Source: Nereida sp965655635
GTDB taxonomy: Bacteria; Pseudomonadota; Alphaproteobacteria; Rhodobacterales; Rhodobacteraceae
Assembly (NCBI RefSeq): GCF_965655635.1
Contig: NZ_CBFHHE010000001.1
Coordinates: 62,001-126,000, forward strand
Length of the DNA stretch: 64,000 nt
Direction of reading: 5' to 3'
In this document: piece by piece, positions 1 through 8,843 of the stretch
Layout: each line of letters begins with the position of its first letter
How positions within the stretch are numbered: the first letter of the stretch is position 1
Notes under the pieces: model-generated
The model's input: only the letters and a program-made list of their open reading frames with translations
Database searches by the model: none
Told to the model about the DNA's origin: nothing
Position numbers and translations under genes: made by a program

Positions 1-387
1 GCCCCGCTCAAGCACTTCGGCACCGTTTTTGATGTACTTACCTGCTTCAAACCGTGCCACGCCTCCGGTCTCGGCCACGCAAGTACGAAGGGCCTCAACA
101 TCAATTCCGTTCGTGTCAACGATAGCTCCGTCACGCTCAATGACGCCAACGATCAACGCGCCATCTTCTTCTGCCAAAAACTTGGCCGCGTGATAGCCGA
201 CGTTGCCCAGCCCCTGCACAATGACCCGTTTACCTTTCAATGACCCGCTTAAGCCTGCGGCTTTCATACCCCGCTCATCACGGAAAAACTGGCGTAGCGC
301 ATATTGCACACCACGTCCCGTCGCCTCGACACGGCCAGCAATGCCACCGGCGTGGGTTGGCTTACCTGTTACGCAAGCTTTGGCATT
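1..387 (-). pseudogene. Glu/Leu/Phe/Val dehydrogenase family, internal fragment (glutamate dehydrogenase)
   Basis: The minus strand is open from about 387 down to base 1 and reads as the central part of an NAD(P)-glutamate dehydrogenase. Visible are CVTGKP, then GRVEATGRG (a hallmark of the family), then a Rossmann dinucleotide-binding motif VQGLGNVG. The enzyme interconverts glutamate with 2-oxoglutarate and ammonia in the cytoplasm. The C-terminal part would lie beyond the window. The N-terminal half, which should lie to the right, is absent: from about 388 the plus strand carries a TadG coding sequence. The gene is therefore cut at a junction near 380-395, either a real rearrangement or a chimeric join. 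Family assignment is firm; the gene's status is uncertain. Confidence 0.8.
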
Positions 388-1188
388 AAAACACTTGCGG
401 ATGACACTACAATTCCAGTGCCTTCACGGGTCAACGACAGACCAGCAAACTACTGGGTGCCGTCTGTTAGTGCGAACCCACAAGATGAAACTCTCAAAGT
501 AATCGTTCTGATGACCGACGGTGTGAATACCACCCAATACGGGAAAACAACGGAAAACCAGTATCCCTACATCAACTTCAAAAACAGCCCAGCACCGGTT
601 TGGCGCTTCAAAAACTGGTCGACACATGAAGGTAAGCGTCACGATCGCTGGAGCGTGAATCGCAATATGGAATGGTATGATCAGTATTTGGTCTACGTGC
701 CCGGCAATAGCTGGTCCAACCGCTGGTACCGCCCAGGCGACCCTAACACGTCTTGGGATGATCAACGGTACAGCACCAGCGAAATCCCATGGGACGGTGT
801 TGCGCAGATGGACTGGGTTGACCTGCTTGATGATTTCCATGTGGATTACATGGCCGAATTTTTCTGGGACAAAGCTGAACGGTACTACCACAGCTACTAC
901 GGTTGGAGCACCCGCGAAGATCCTATGGAGGACAAGCTAAAGGCATCCATGGTTACCCAAACGAATTGGTGGCAAGCAAATACAAACTTGTCCGAGATCT
1001 GTGCCGCAGCCCGCGCGAAAGGCATCCTAATTTACGCGATCGGCTTTGAAGTAGACACTGGGGAAGGCCCAATGCGTGACTGCGCAACGGAAGGGGATGC
1101 CTATTACTTTGACGTTTCAGGACGCGAGATCAGCACCGCTTTCGCAGCCATCGCAAACCACATCAACCAGTTGCGCTTGGTGAAGTAG
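388..1188 (+). CDS. TadG-like pilus assembly protein, C-terminal part (5' truncated)
   Basis: This open frame reads as the C-terminal half of a TadG-type protein with a von Willebrand factor A fold, part of the Tad (Flp pilus) system at the cell envelope. It shows the VWA strand KVIVLMTDG and, near the end, SEICAAARAKGILIYAIGFE. Between them lies an insert of about 130 residues that is very rich in Trp and Tyr. There is no genuine start codon: sequence before about 388 is antisense to the glutamate dehydrogenase fragment, so the N-terminal membrane segment and first part of the VWA domain are missing. The stop TAG at 1186-1188 is directly followed by the ATG of the next tad gene, which supports a tad operon. 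Confidence 0.7.
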   Translation, partial: KTLADDTTIPVPSRVNDRPANYWVPSVSANPQDETLKVIVLMTDGVNTTQYGKTTENQYPYINFKNSPAPVWRFKNWSTHEGKRHDRWSVNRNMEWYDQYLVYVPGNSWSNRWYRPGDPNTSWDDQRYSTSEIPWDGVAQMDWVDLLDDFHVDYMAEFFWDKAERYYHSYYGWSTREDPMEDKLKASMVTQTNWWQANTNLSEICAAARAKGILIYAIGFEVDTGEGPMRDCATEGDAYYFDVSGREISTAFAAIANHINQLRLVK

Positions 1189-1724
1189 ATGTTGGGCCGC
1201 CGCGCATTTAGCCGCATCATCCAATTTTGGCGCGACGAAGACGGCGTGTCTTCGATTGAGTTCGTGATCCTTTATCCTTTGTTCTACTGGATGTTGTTCA
1301 TGGGCGTTGAACTTGGTGTGATGCAAGCACGTCAAGCAATGTTGGGAATGGCGCTCGACAGGACAGTGCGCCACGTGCGCCTCAACACGATTGCGCCCCC
1401 TCCTATCAAGATTTGCGGGATGTCATGTGTGCCGAGGCCACTTTTCTAAATAATTGCTCAAACAGCCTTAGGCTTGAAATGGTACGCCGCGACACGCGCG
1501 TGAGCGTGACCCTGAACGCGCCCCAATGCCATGATGAACCAAGTGAAGTGAACCCTGCCGGACCATTTTTATCGGGCGGACAGAATGAATTAATGTTCCT
1601 GCGGGTTTGCGTGCTGCAGCCACCTTTGCTGCCAACCATCGGCTTAAACCCGTATCTGCCCACAACCGAAACAGGTGAATACCGTCTTGTTGCCATCACC
1701 TCTTATGTGACGGAGCCCGCGTGA
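1189..1724 (+). pseudogene. TadE-like pseudopilin-family protein, frameshifted
   Basis: The first frame (from ATG 1189) encodes an N-terminal basic stretch, the TadE signature DGVSSIEFVILYPLFYWML, which is the single membrane segment, and then about 30 more residues. It runs out of frame after a run of five C at 1396-1400. The natural continuation (PSYQDLRDVMCAEATFL and on to the TGA at 1722-1724) is in another frame. One additional C in the run would restore a protein of about 178 residues. This is either a sequencing error in a homopolymer or a real inactivating frameshift. It lies between the TadG fragment and another TadE-like gene, with no spacing on either side, as in a tad operon of envelope pilus assembly genes. 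Confidence 0.75.
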
Positions 1725-2305
1725 TGCGCCGTTTCCATCCGCCTTCGTTGAGCCTCTTCAACGCCCGCATCAGAGCCTTCCGCGATGACACAGGAGGCAC
1801 GCTTGCCATTGAAACCGTGCTGGTTTTTCCGCTGTTGTTTTGGAGCTTTATGGCAATGGCTACGTTCTTTGAGGCATTCCGGACAAACGCGCAAAACACG
1901 AAGGCAAGCTACGTGGTGGCCGATGTGATCAGCCGCGAACTGGGCACCATTACCCCGACATTTATGACCAGCATGAAACAAACCGCACAGTATATGACGC
2001 CTGCGGCGCAAGGGACCTCGATCAGTATCACCATGGTGGTTCCGACTCGCAAAACCGACAAGCCCTACAAAACCGCGTGGTCACAGGCCCGCGGCCCCGA
2101 TCTTAGCAGTTATAGCCATGACGGCATCAACGTTTTGAAAGAAGACATGCCGCCAATCGCAGCAGGGGATCAGATTGTCATGGTTGAGACTGTCTCGCGG
2201 TTCAGCCTGTCATGGGGCCGGTTCTTTGAAAACAACCTCTATCTAAAAGCGCGGACATTTGCCCGCTCACGCGCGCCTAACCCACCAACATACACCGCGT
2301 CTTAA
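1724..2305 (+). CDS. TadE/TadG-family pilus assembly protein
   Basis: A 193-residue protein with a short cytoplasmic N-terminus, the TadE-type motif DDTGGTLAIETVLVFPLLFW entering a single transmembrane helix at about residues 25-45, and a larger extracytoplasmic domain. Such proteins are minor pseudopilin-like components of the Tad pilus machine. The ATG at 1724 overlaps the TGA of the preceding tad gene by one base (TGATG), which suggests translational coupling; a GTG at 1721 is an alternative. The downstream neighbour is convergent, so this is the last gene of the operon. Confidence 0.75.
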   Translation: MRRFHPPSLSLFNARIRAFRDDTGGTLAIETVLVFPLLFWSFMAMATFFEAFRTNAQNTKASYVVADVISRELGTITPTFMTSMKQTAQYMTPAAQGTSISITMVVPTRKTDKPYKTAWSQARGPDLSSYSHDGINVLKEDMPPIAAGDQIVMVETVSRFSLSWGRFFENNLYLKARTFARSRAPNPPTYTAS

Positions 2306-2315
2306 CATCAGCGGC

Positions 2316-2831
2316 TTAGCCGCGCGGCAAATTTCCGGCATCGCGCGCAGCAATTAACATAGACAGGCTCTCTGCCATAAACTTGGCTTCTCCGGCTGGC
2401 GTCACCCCACCGACCCCCAGCATTTTGGATGTCGCCCACCAAATACCAGGGCACCACCCTTTAAGGCCCGCTGTCTTGCGACGCACCATGAAACCGTTCG
2501 ATGGCTTAAACGCAAAGACGCCGCGGTCAACGCCCACAATATCATCCAGCGGTGCAAGGACGCGGCCCGTCGTGTCGCGCAGCCCCTCAACCGTCAGCTC
2601 AACCGCGATGAGGGTCGAGCGCCACATGATCGTTGCTGCCGCCAGCACGCCTGCCCCGCCAAGTATCAAAAACAGACGGTAGCCCAAACCTGTCTCGGCG
2701 CGGGTAAAGCCCAACAGCACCAACAAGGCGCCTAACGCCAGCAGTGTTCCACAACCAAAAAAGCGACGACCGGCGCTGGCACGAACACGTGCAATCACAC
2801 CATCTGCGGGGATATCAAAAGGAAATTCCAT
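2316..2831 (-). CDS. Conserved two-helix membrane protein of unknown function
   Basis: I do not recognise this 171-residue protein. It has two closely spaced hydrophobic segments at about residues 24-42 and 48-66, followed by a soluble domain beginning TLIAVELTVEGLRDTTGRVL. This layout (hairpin membrane anchor, then a beta-rich domain) resembles small bacterial PH-like membrane proteins, but that is inference. The start is taken at the ATG preceding EFPFDIPAD, because the upstream extension of 14 residues looks non-coding. It converges with the tad operon, with only 10 bases between the stops. Confidence 0.55.
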   Translation of the reverse strand: MEFPFDIPADGVIARVRASAGRRFFGCGTLLALGALLVLLGFTRAETGLGYRLFLILGGAGVLAAATIMWRSTLIAVELTVEGLRDTTGRVLAPLDDIVGVDRGVFAFKPSNGFMVRRKTAGLKGWCPGIWWATSKMLGVGGVTPAGEAKFMAESLSMLIAARDAGNLPRG

Positions 2832-3002
2832 GCGACCTGATACCCCCCCAATGCGCCAAGGGAAAGAGCACATCGCCTATGTGCATTTACGCACTACTGA
2901 TCTGCGAAACATGCCAATTGTGTGCGCCTCTGTTAAGGAGTAAATTAGGCTTAACACTTGGGAAGCGCCCCATGTCGATCCTACAACCTGGAGGCTAAAA
3001 AT

Positions 3003-3914
3003 ATGTCGATCCGTCCTGTTCTAGAAACCCGCCCCGCCGTTCCAACCATGGAAGGTGCTGGCGTTCACCTGCACCGCGCATTTGGCTTTCAGGACCCGTC
3101 AGAGCTTGATCCATTTCTGCTGTTTGATGATTTTCGAAATGACCTGCCGGCGCATTTTGAGAAAGGTTTTCCATGGCACCCGCACCGCGGTATCGAAACC
3201 ATTACGTATGTGCTGAATGGCACCGTGGATCACGGCGACAGCCTTGGCAACAGGGGCACCTTGGGCGCGGGTGACGTGCAGTGGATGACTGCTGGTCGCG
3301 GAATTATGCACCAAGAAATGCCACACGGAAACGCCGCCGGCCAAATGCACGGCTTTCAGCTTTGGGGTAACCTACCTTCGTCGCAAAAGATGGTCGCACC
3401 GCGCTACCAGGACGTAACCGCCAAGGACATTCCTGTGGTTACGGACGATGATGGAACTCAGGTCAAAATCATTGTCGGCAACTTCTGGGGGAAAACCGGT
3501 CCGGTTGATGGCATCGCCGCCGACCCACAGTACTTGGATATCTTCGTGCCTGCTGGCGTGAAGAAAACCTTCAAGATTGACACCTACCGACGCGCGTTTG
3601 CCTACGTTTTTGAGGGTGAAGGTGCGTTTGCAGATGCGTCTGCCCCATCTGGCGTCTTGCTCGAAAAAGAAGTCATGGGCGAGGAAGTCAACATCCGCGA
3701 CATGTCCGGCGATCGTACATTAATTCGGTTTGGCACAGGCGATGAAGTGACAGTTCAGGCAGGCGAGCAAGGTGTTCGCTTTTTGCTGATTTCAGGCGCG
3801 CCAATTGAAGAGCCCGTCGCCTGGCACGGGCCGATCGTGATGAACACCGAAGATGAATTACGCCAAGCCGTGCGTGAATTGCGCAACGGCACATTCATCA
3901 AACCCGCGCATTAA
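3003..3914 (+). CDS. Pirin family protein
   Basis: A 303-residue bicupin of the pirin family, normal length. The metal site of the N-terminal cupin is intact: His59 and His61 in FPWHPHRGIET, and His103 and Glu105 in GRGIMHQEMP. Bacterial pirins are cytoplasmic metal-binding proteins, some with quercetinase activity and others acting as partners of metabolic enzymes; the sequence does not tell which. The start at 3003 has a good ribosome-binding site (GGAGG at about 2990-2994). It is followed by a long inverted repeat at 3926-3976. Confidence 0.9.
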   Translation: MSIRPVLETRPAVPTMEGAGVHLHRAFGFQDPSELDPFLLFDDFRNDLPAHFEKGFPWHPHRGIETITYVLNGTVDHGDSLGNRGTLGAGDVQWMTAGRGIMHQEMPHGNAAGQMHGFQLWGNLPSSQKMVAPRYQDVTAKDIPVVTDDDGTQVKIIVGNFWGKTGPVDGIAADPQYLDIFVPAGVKKTFKIDTYRRAFAYVFEGEGAFADASAPSGVLLEKEVMGEEVNIRDMSGDRTLIRFGTGDEVTVQAGEQGVRFLLISGAPIEEPVAWHGPIVMNTEDELRQAVRELRNGTFIKPAH

Positions 3915-3925
3915 AATAAACGATC

Positions 3926-3976
3926 CAAGCGCGCCGCGACCCCTGCTGTTTTTCCGGCACCTACGCGGCGCGCTTG
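3926..3976. repeat. 13-bp inverted repeat downstream of the pirin gene
   Basis: CAAGCGCGCCGCG at 3926-3938 is the exact reverse complement of CGCGGCGCGCTTG at 3964-3976, with a 25-base loop containing a TTTTT run. It could form a strong RNA hairpin after the pirin gene and just before the lipoprotein start at 4009. There is no T tract after the stem, so it is not a classical intrinsic terminator. It might be a stabilising hairpin or a termination signal of another kind. Confidence 0.6.
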
Positions 3977-4008
3977 TATTGGTATGTGTTTTTCGATCTA
4001 ACGGACGC

Positions 4009-4299
4009 ATGTTTCGCACCACCACACTTGCCTTCGCAACAGCCGCCCTGAGCACGATCGCAGGCTGCACAGATGTTCCGCAATTGGGACAATCAGTCTC
4101 TGCGCGCGCCCAAGACGCCCCCTACCCCGTACTGATCTCACTAGAAGATATTATCGCCTCAGCAACAGACGATGAGGCCAGTAAAACCACAGCTGACAAC
4201 CTTGCCACGCGGTCATCGTCCCTGCGCGCCAAAGCAGCCCGGCTGAACGGAGAGGTGATTACTCCGGATGACCAGTCCCGCCTTACGGGTGGCACCTAA
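4009..4299 (+). CDS. Small putative lipoprotein
   Basis: A 96-residue protein starting MFRTTTLAFATAALS with a lipobox STIAGC (Cys20), so it is predicted to be lipidated and anchored in the envelope. The remaining 76 residues are polar, and no domain is recognised. The start at the ATG 4009 is chosen because it gives a clean lipoprotein signal peptide; the upstream extension overlaps the pirin gene and is not protein-like. Function unknown. Confidence 0.6.
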   Translation: MFRTTTLAFATAALSTIAGCTDVPQLGQSVSARAQDAPYPVLISLEDIIASATDDEASKTTADNLATRSSSLRAKAARLNGEVITPDDQSRLTGGT

Positions 4300-4463
4300 A
4301 GCAACTAAGCGAAAATAAAGCTCCAAACGACCGGACAAAACCGCGTTAGCGCAAACCACGGCGCCTGTCTGCTTTGGCGCGTTGCAAGCCTGTTGCGCCT
4401 GCGATAACAGGGACGAAAGTGTTCACTAATCAGCGCATTCGCGATGCGCGCGGAGACCTCATA

Positions 4464-5759
4464 ATGACAACGACCCTCCCCCCACTTCGTCTCGGAATTG
4501 CTGGCTTGGGAACTGTTGGCATTGGCGTAGTGAAAATCATTCAACAGCACGCAGATTTGCTGGCCTCTCGCAGTGGTCGGGCTGTGCAAATTACCGCTGT
4601 TTCTGCACGCTCAAAAGGCAAAGATCGCGGCGCGCCTCTTGATGGCTATGTGTGGGAAAACGATCCTGTTGCATTGGCTAAACGTGATGATATCGATGTG
4701 TTTGTCGAAGTCATGGGCGGCTCAGAAGGCCCTGCGAAAGATGCAACCGAGGCCGCAATTGCGGCTGGTAAAGACGTCGTCACTGCCAACAAAGCACTTC
4801 TAGCTATTCATGGGCAGTCACTTGCCTTGGCAGCAGAAGCGGCAGGCCGTGTCATCCGTTTTGAAGCCGCAGTCGCAGGCGGTATTCCCGTTGTGAAGTC
4901 ACTGACCGAAGGTCTTGCAGGCAACGCGATGGGCCGCGTGATGGGCGTGATGAACGGTACATGCAACTATATCTTGACCCAAATGGAAGCTACCGGCCAA
5001 GGCTATGATGCGCTTTTCGCCGAAGCTGACAAACTGGGCTACCTTGAGGCCGATCCAAACTTGGACGTGGGCGGCATCGATGCAGGTCATAAGCTTGCCC
5101 TGCTGGCATCTATTGCATTTGGTACGCAGGTAGATTTTGACGGCGTTGAGCTTGAAGGCATCCAACGCGTCAGCCTTGATGACATTACCCGCGCAGGTGA
5201 GATGGGCTTTAAGATCAAATTACTTGGCGTCGCACAGATGTCTGACCGCGGCTTGGTTCAGCGGATGACGCCTTGCTTGGTCCCAGCAACATCGCCGCTT
5301 GGCCAGCTTCAGGGTGGCACGAACATGGTGGTTCTGGAAGGCGACAGTGTTGAGCAAATCGTACTGCGCGGCCCGGGCGCGGGCGAAGGCCCCACGGCTA
5401 GTGCGGTTATGTCAGACGTGATGGATATTGCCCGTGGCATTCGTATCAGCACGTTCGGCCAACCTGCGAACACACTAACAAGCGCGCTGCGTGCCCAAGC
5501 AAGCACCGTAGCGCCATATTATTTGCGCCTGCATCTGACAGACAAACCAGGTGCGCTGGCCAAAGTGGCCGCCGTCTTGGGCGACCATGGCATTAGCATC
5601 GATCGCATGCGCCAGATCGATCACGAAGGCACAAGTGCGCCGGTCATCATCGTCACGCATGACACGACCCGCGCCACACTTGATGAAGCACTTGCGGCGT
5701 TTGGAACAACCGGTGTTGTTGATGATGCACCTGTCGCCCTGCGCATCGAAAACGTCTAA
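4464..5759 (+). CDS. hom: Homoserine dehydrogenase
   Basis: A 431-residue enzyme reducing aspartate semialdehyde to homoserine with NAD(P)H, the branch point to threonine and methionine. The Rossmann motif GIAGLGTVGIGV is at residues 11-22, VVTANKALLA carries the conserved Lys110, and ADPNLDVGGIDAGHK carries the conserved substrate-site Asp and Lys at about 197-210. A C-terminal ACT domain begins at about residue 350 (YYLRLHLTDKPGALA), as usual for the monofunctional bacterial form subject to threonine feedback. The ATG at 4464 places the Rossmann motif at the normal distance. It lies 38 bases upstream of glpX in the same direction. Confidence 0.95.
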   Translation: MTTTLPPLRLGIAGLGTVGIGVVKIIQQHADLLASRSGRAVQITAVSARSKGKDRGAPLDGYVWENDPVALAKRDDIDVFVEVMGGSEGPAKDATEAAIAAGKDVVTANKALLAIHGQSLALAAEAAGRVIRFEAAVAGGIPVVKSLTEGLAGNAMGRVMGVMNGTCNYILTQMEATGQGYDALFAEADKLGYLEADPNLDVGGIDAGHKLALLASIAFGTQVDFDGVELEGIQRVSLDDITRAGEMGFKIKLLGVAQMSDRGLVQRMTPCLVPATSPLGQLQGGTNMVVLEGDSVEQIVLRGPGAGEGPTASAVMSDVMDIARGIRISTFGQPANTLTSALRAQASTVAPYYLRLHLTDKPGALAKVAAVLGDHGISIDRMRQIDHEGTSAPVIIVTHDTTRATLDEALAAFGTTGVVDDAPVALRIENV

Positions 5760-5797
5760 CCCGCTACACGAATACTTCCCTTAAGAAAGCCAAGAAC

Positions 5798-6760
5798 ATG
5801 ACCGCACCCAAAGACTTTCACGACCGTATGCTGTCACTGGGCTTGGCCCGCGTCTCAGAACAAGCAGCCATCGCAAGCGCAGATTGGATCGGGCGTGGGG
5901 ACGAAAAGGCAGCAGACCAAGCGGCCGTGAACGCGATGCGCCAACAACTCAACCGTCTCGAAATTGCGGGTGTTGTTGTGATCGGCGAAGGTGAGCGGGA
6001 CGAGGCCCCAATGCTTTATATTGGTGAAGAAGTCGGCAGCGGCACAGGCCCCGGCGTGGACATCGCACTGGACCCGCTTGAAGGCACAACTTTGACCGCC
6101 AACGATATGCCAAACGCATTGACAGTCATAGCCATGGGGCCGCGCGGCTCAATGCTGCATGCGCCTGACACATATATGGATAAGCTGGCCATCGGCCCGG
6201 GTTACGCCACCGACACGGTTACCCTTGATATGACCACAAAAGAACGCGTTGCAGCACTTTCCGCTGCTAAAGGCGGCGATGTACGCGACATTACGGTGTG
6301 CGTTCTGACCCGTCCCCGCCATGAGCAAGTCATTGAGGATATCCGCTCAACGGGTGCTGCAATTCGCCTGATCACAGACGGTGATGTGGCAGGTGTGATG
6401 CACTGCGCCGAACCTGCATTGACGGGTATTGATATGTACATGGGCTCAGGCGGTGCACCAGAAGGTGTGCTTGCCGCATCTGCGCTAAAATGCATGGGCG
6501 GTCAAATGTATGGCCGTCTGCTTTTCCGCAACGCTGATGAAAAAGCGCGTGCTGCAAAAGCAGGTATCACTGACCTTGACCGCGTCTACACCCGCGATGA
6601 GATGGTCACCGATGACGTGATTTTTGCAGCAACTGGCGTGACCGACGGCTCAATTGTATCGGGCATCAAGCGTGAAGTTGGATATATCACCACTGAAACG
6701 ATCCTCATGCGCTCCAAAACCGGATCCGTTCGGCGCATGACATATCGCAGCCCTGTCTAA
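5798..6760 (+). CDS. glpX: Fructose-1,6-bisphosphatase class II
   Basis: A 320-residue protein of the GlpX class, hydrolysing fructose-1,6-bisphosphate to fructose-6-phosphate in gluconeogenesis. The acidic metal site motifs are visible: GEGERDEAPMLYIGEEVG at about residues 66-83 and DPLEGT at about 91-96. The sugar-phosphate loop GSGGAPEGVLAASALKC is near residue 210. Length is normal for the family. It follows hom and is followed within 10 bases by recJ, a gene order seen in related Rhodobacterales, probably co-transcribed. Confidence 0.95.
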   Translation: MTAPKDFHDRMLSLGLARVSEQAAIASADWIGRGDEKAADQAAVNAMRQQLNRLEIAGVVVIGEGERDEAPMLYIGEEVGSGTGPGVDIALDPLEGTTLTANDMPNALTVIAMGPRGSMLHAPDTYMDKLAIGPGYATDTVTLDMTTKERVAALSAAKGGDVRDITVCVLTRPRHEQVIEDIRSTGAAIRLITDGDVAGVMHCAEPALTGIDMYMGSGGAPEGVLAASALKCMGGQMYGRLLFRNADEKARAAKAGITDLDRVYTRDEMVTDDVIFAATGVTDGSIVSGIKREVGYITTETILMRSKTGSVRRMTYRSPV

Positions 6761-6766
6761 GTTGTG

Positions 6767-8533
6767 ATGCTGGGCGCCAGTGACACAGCCAAAAGCTTTT
6801 TAGGGGTCGAGGCGTCTTTATCGAGCCGCAAGTGGGTAGGCCCAACCGCGGACATCGACAGGCACGCATCCGCTATGGCCCAGCAAACGGGCCTGCCAGG
6901 CGTGCTATGCAATGTTCTGGTACGCCAAGGCGTGACACCGGACACTGCTGAGAGCTACCTTGCCCCGCAATTGCGCGATTTGCTGCCCGACCCGCGCTGT
7001 TTGCGCGACATGGAAAAGGCTGCACAGCGTTTTTTGCAGGCCATCAAAAACCGCGAACGCATTGCGGTTTTTGGGGATTACGATGTGGATGGCGGCGCGT
7101 CATCTGCTCTACTTCTTGATTATCTACGCTCGGTCGGCCTTCGCGCGACCCTTTATATTCCTGACCGCATAGACGAAGGCTACGGCCCAAACGCACCCGC
7201 CATGGCAAGCCTTGCAGCGGATCATGATCTAATTATCTGCGTCGATTGCGGGACCCTGTCCCACGAGGCGCTAGCAGCCGCAACCGCTGCGGATGTGATC
7301 GTTCTTGATCACCACTTAGGCGGCGAAACACTGCCCCCCGCGTTGGCAGTTGTAAATCCCAACAGGCAGGATGAAACCGGCGATCTTGCACATTTATGCG
7401 CAGCGGCGGTGGTCTTTTTGATGCTGGTTGAGGCTAACCGGCAAGCGCGCGCCGAAGGTGGCGCAACGCCCGACCTGTTGGCCATGCTTGATCTTGTCGC
7501 CCTTGCAACTGTTGCCGACGTAGCGCCTTTGATTGGTGTCAACCGCGCGTTGGTCCGCCAAGGCCTTACGGTGATGGGCAAACGCGCGCGGGCCGGATTG
7601 GTTGCGCTGTCTGATGTTGCAAAACTGGACACAGCGCCAAACAGCTATCATTTAGGCTTTGTCATGGGGCCACGGGTGAATGCAGGCGGGCGCATTGGAC
7701 AAGCCGACTTAGGCGCGCGCCTTTTGGCCACCGACAATTCACATGACGCCGCCGCAATGGCCGAGCGTCTTGATGTGTTGAACACAGAACGCCGCGAGAT
7801 TGAGGCAGCCGTCCGCGCGGCCGCGATTGAGCAGGTCGAAAGCCGTGACACCTCTGCGCCGCTCATTTGGGCAGCTGGCGACAGCTGGCATCCTGGAGTC
7901 GTGGGGATTGTGGCCTCGCGCTTAAAGGAAACCTACAATAGGCCCGCGATCCTAATTGGTTTCGACGGAGATGATGGCAAAGGATCTGGCCGAAGTGTGT
8001 CTGGTGTAGATCTTGGGGCGTCCATTCAAAAACTAGCTTCCGAGGGGCTTTTGAGTAAAGGCGGCGGTCATAAAATGGCGGCGGGCCTTAGCCTTACCCG
8101 AGATATGCTTGCACCCGCGATGGAACGATTGTCTGATCTGCTTGAAAAGCAAGGTGCGGGCACAGCAGGCCCTGCTGATCTGAAACTTGACGGCATGTTG
8201 ATGCCTGCCGCGGCCACGATTGAATTGATCGAACAGTTGGAAAATGCAGGTCCGTTTGGCGCCGGTGCCCGCGCACCACGTTTTGCGTTTCCCGATGTAG
8301 CAATCGGATTTGCCAAGCGCGTGGGCGAGACCCACCTAAAGATTAATTTTGGCGACGGCATGGGCCAGCGGATTGACGCGATTTGCTTTGGCGCAATGGA
8401 AACAGATTTGGGCAAAATGCTGCTGGAACACGGCGGCAAACGGTTCCATTTGGCAGGTCGGCTTGAGCTAAACACATGGGGTGGACGGCGTTCTGTACAG
8501 CTGCGCCTTGAGGATGCAGCACTCGCGCAATAG
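6767..8533 (+). CDS. recJ: Single-stranded-DNA-specific exonuclease RecJ
   Basis: A 588-residue 5'-to-3' ssDNA exonuclease of recombination and mismatch repair. DHH-phosphoesterase motifs are in order: FGDYDVDG near residue 105, VDCGTLSHEA, and VLDHHLGG near residue 180. The DHHA1 domain has GSGRSVSGVDLG and GGGHKMAAGLSL at about 410-445, and a C-terminal OB-type domain completes the protein. All catalytic Asp and His positions that can be read are present. The ATG at 6767 is preferred; a GTG at 6764 is equally possible. It starts six bases after the glpX stop. Confidence 0.95.
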   Translation: MLGASDTAKSFLGVEASLSSRKWVGPTADIDRHASAMAQQTGLPGVLCNVLVRQGVTPDTAESYLAPQLRDLLPDPRCLRDMEKAAQRFLQAIKNRERIAVFGDYDVDGGASSALLLDYLRSVGLRATLYIPDRIDEGYGPNAPAMASLAADHDLIICVDCGTLSHEALAAATAADVIVLDHHLGGETLPPALAVVNPNRQDETGDLAHLCAAAVVFLMLVEANRQARAEGGATPDLLAMLDLVALATVADVAPLIGVNRALVRQGLTVMGKRARAGLVALSDVAKLDTAPNSYHLGFVMGPRVNAGGRIGQADLGARLLATDNSHDAAAMAERLDVLNTERREIEAAVRAAAIEQVESRDTSAPLIWAAGDSWHPGVVGIVASRLKETYNRPAILIGFDGDDGKGSGRSVSGVDLGASIQKLASEGLLSKGGGHKMAAGLSLTRDMLAPAMERLSDLLEKQGAGTAGPADLKLDGMLMPAAATIELIEQLENAGPFGAGARAPRFAFPDVAIGFAKRVGETHLKINFGDGMGQRIDAICFGAMETDLGKMLLEHGGKRFHLAGRLELNTWGGRRSVQLRLEDAALAQ

Positions 8534-8625
8534 CGCAAAAACAGTCATAAAATTTTTGTGATTTTTTCGCAAAAAGCCACTTGCGCATCACCAGCAGTTT
8601 GCACTATTCACCCCTCACGCACAGT

Positions 8626-8700
8626 GGCCCGTTCGTCTATCGGTTAGGACGCCAGGTTTTCAACCTGGAAAGAGGGGTTCGATTCCCCTACGGGCTGCCA
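8626..8700 (+). tRNA. tRNA-Glu(TTC)
   Basis: A 75-nt cloverleaf with encoded CCA. The acceptor stem GGCCCGT pairs with ACGGGCT (first pair G-U). The anticodon stem CCAGG/CCTGG encloses the loop TTTTCAA with anticodon TTC, and the T arm has GGTTCGATTCC. It reads glutamate codons. Confidence 0.97.
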
Positions 8701-8843
8701 TGCGGAACCTCCCCCCCCACGGAAATAGTAATATACTCAGACAAGCAGCGTAGAATTCCGCTCTGATTGATGTTTTTGTGTGCTCAGTTTTGTTCCTGAC
8801 TTTTTTTATAAGTTTTTTCTTGCGCTGAATTGGCCTTTCGATG

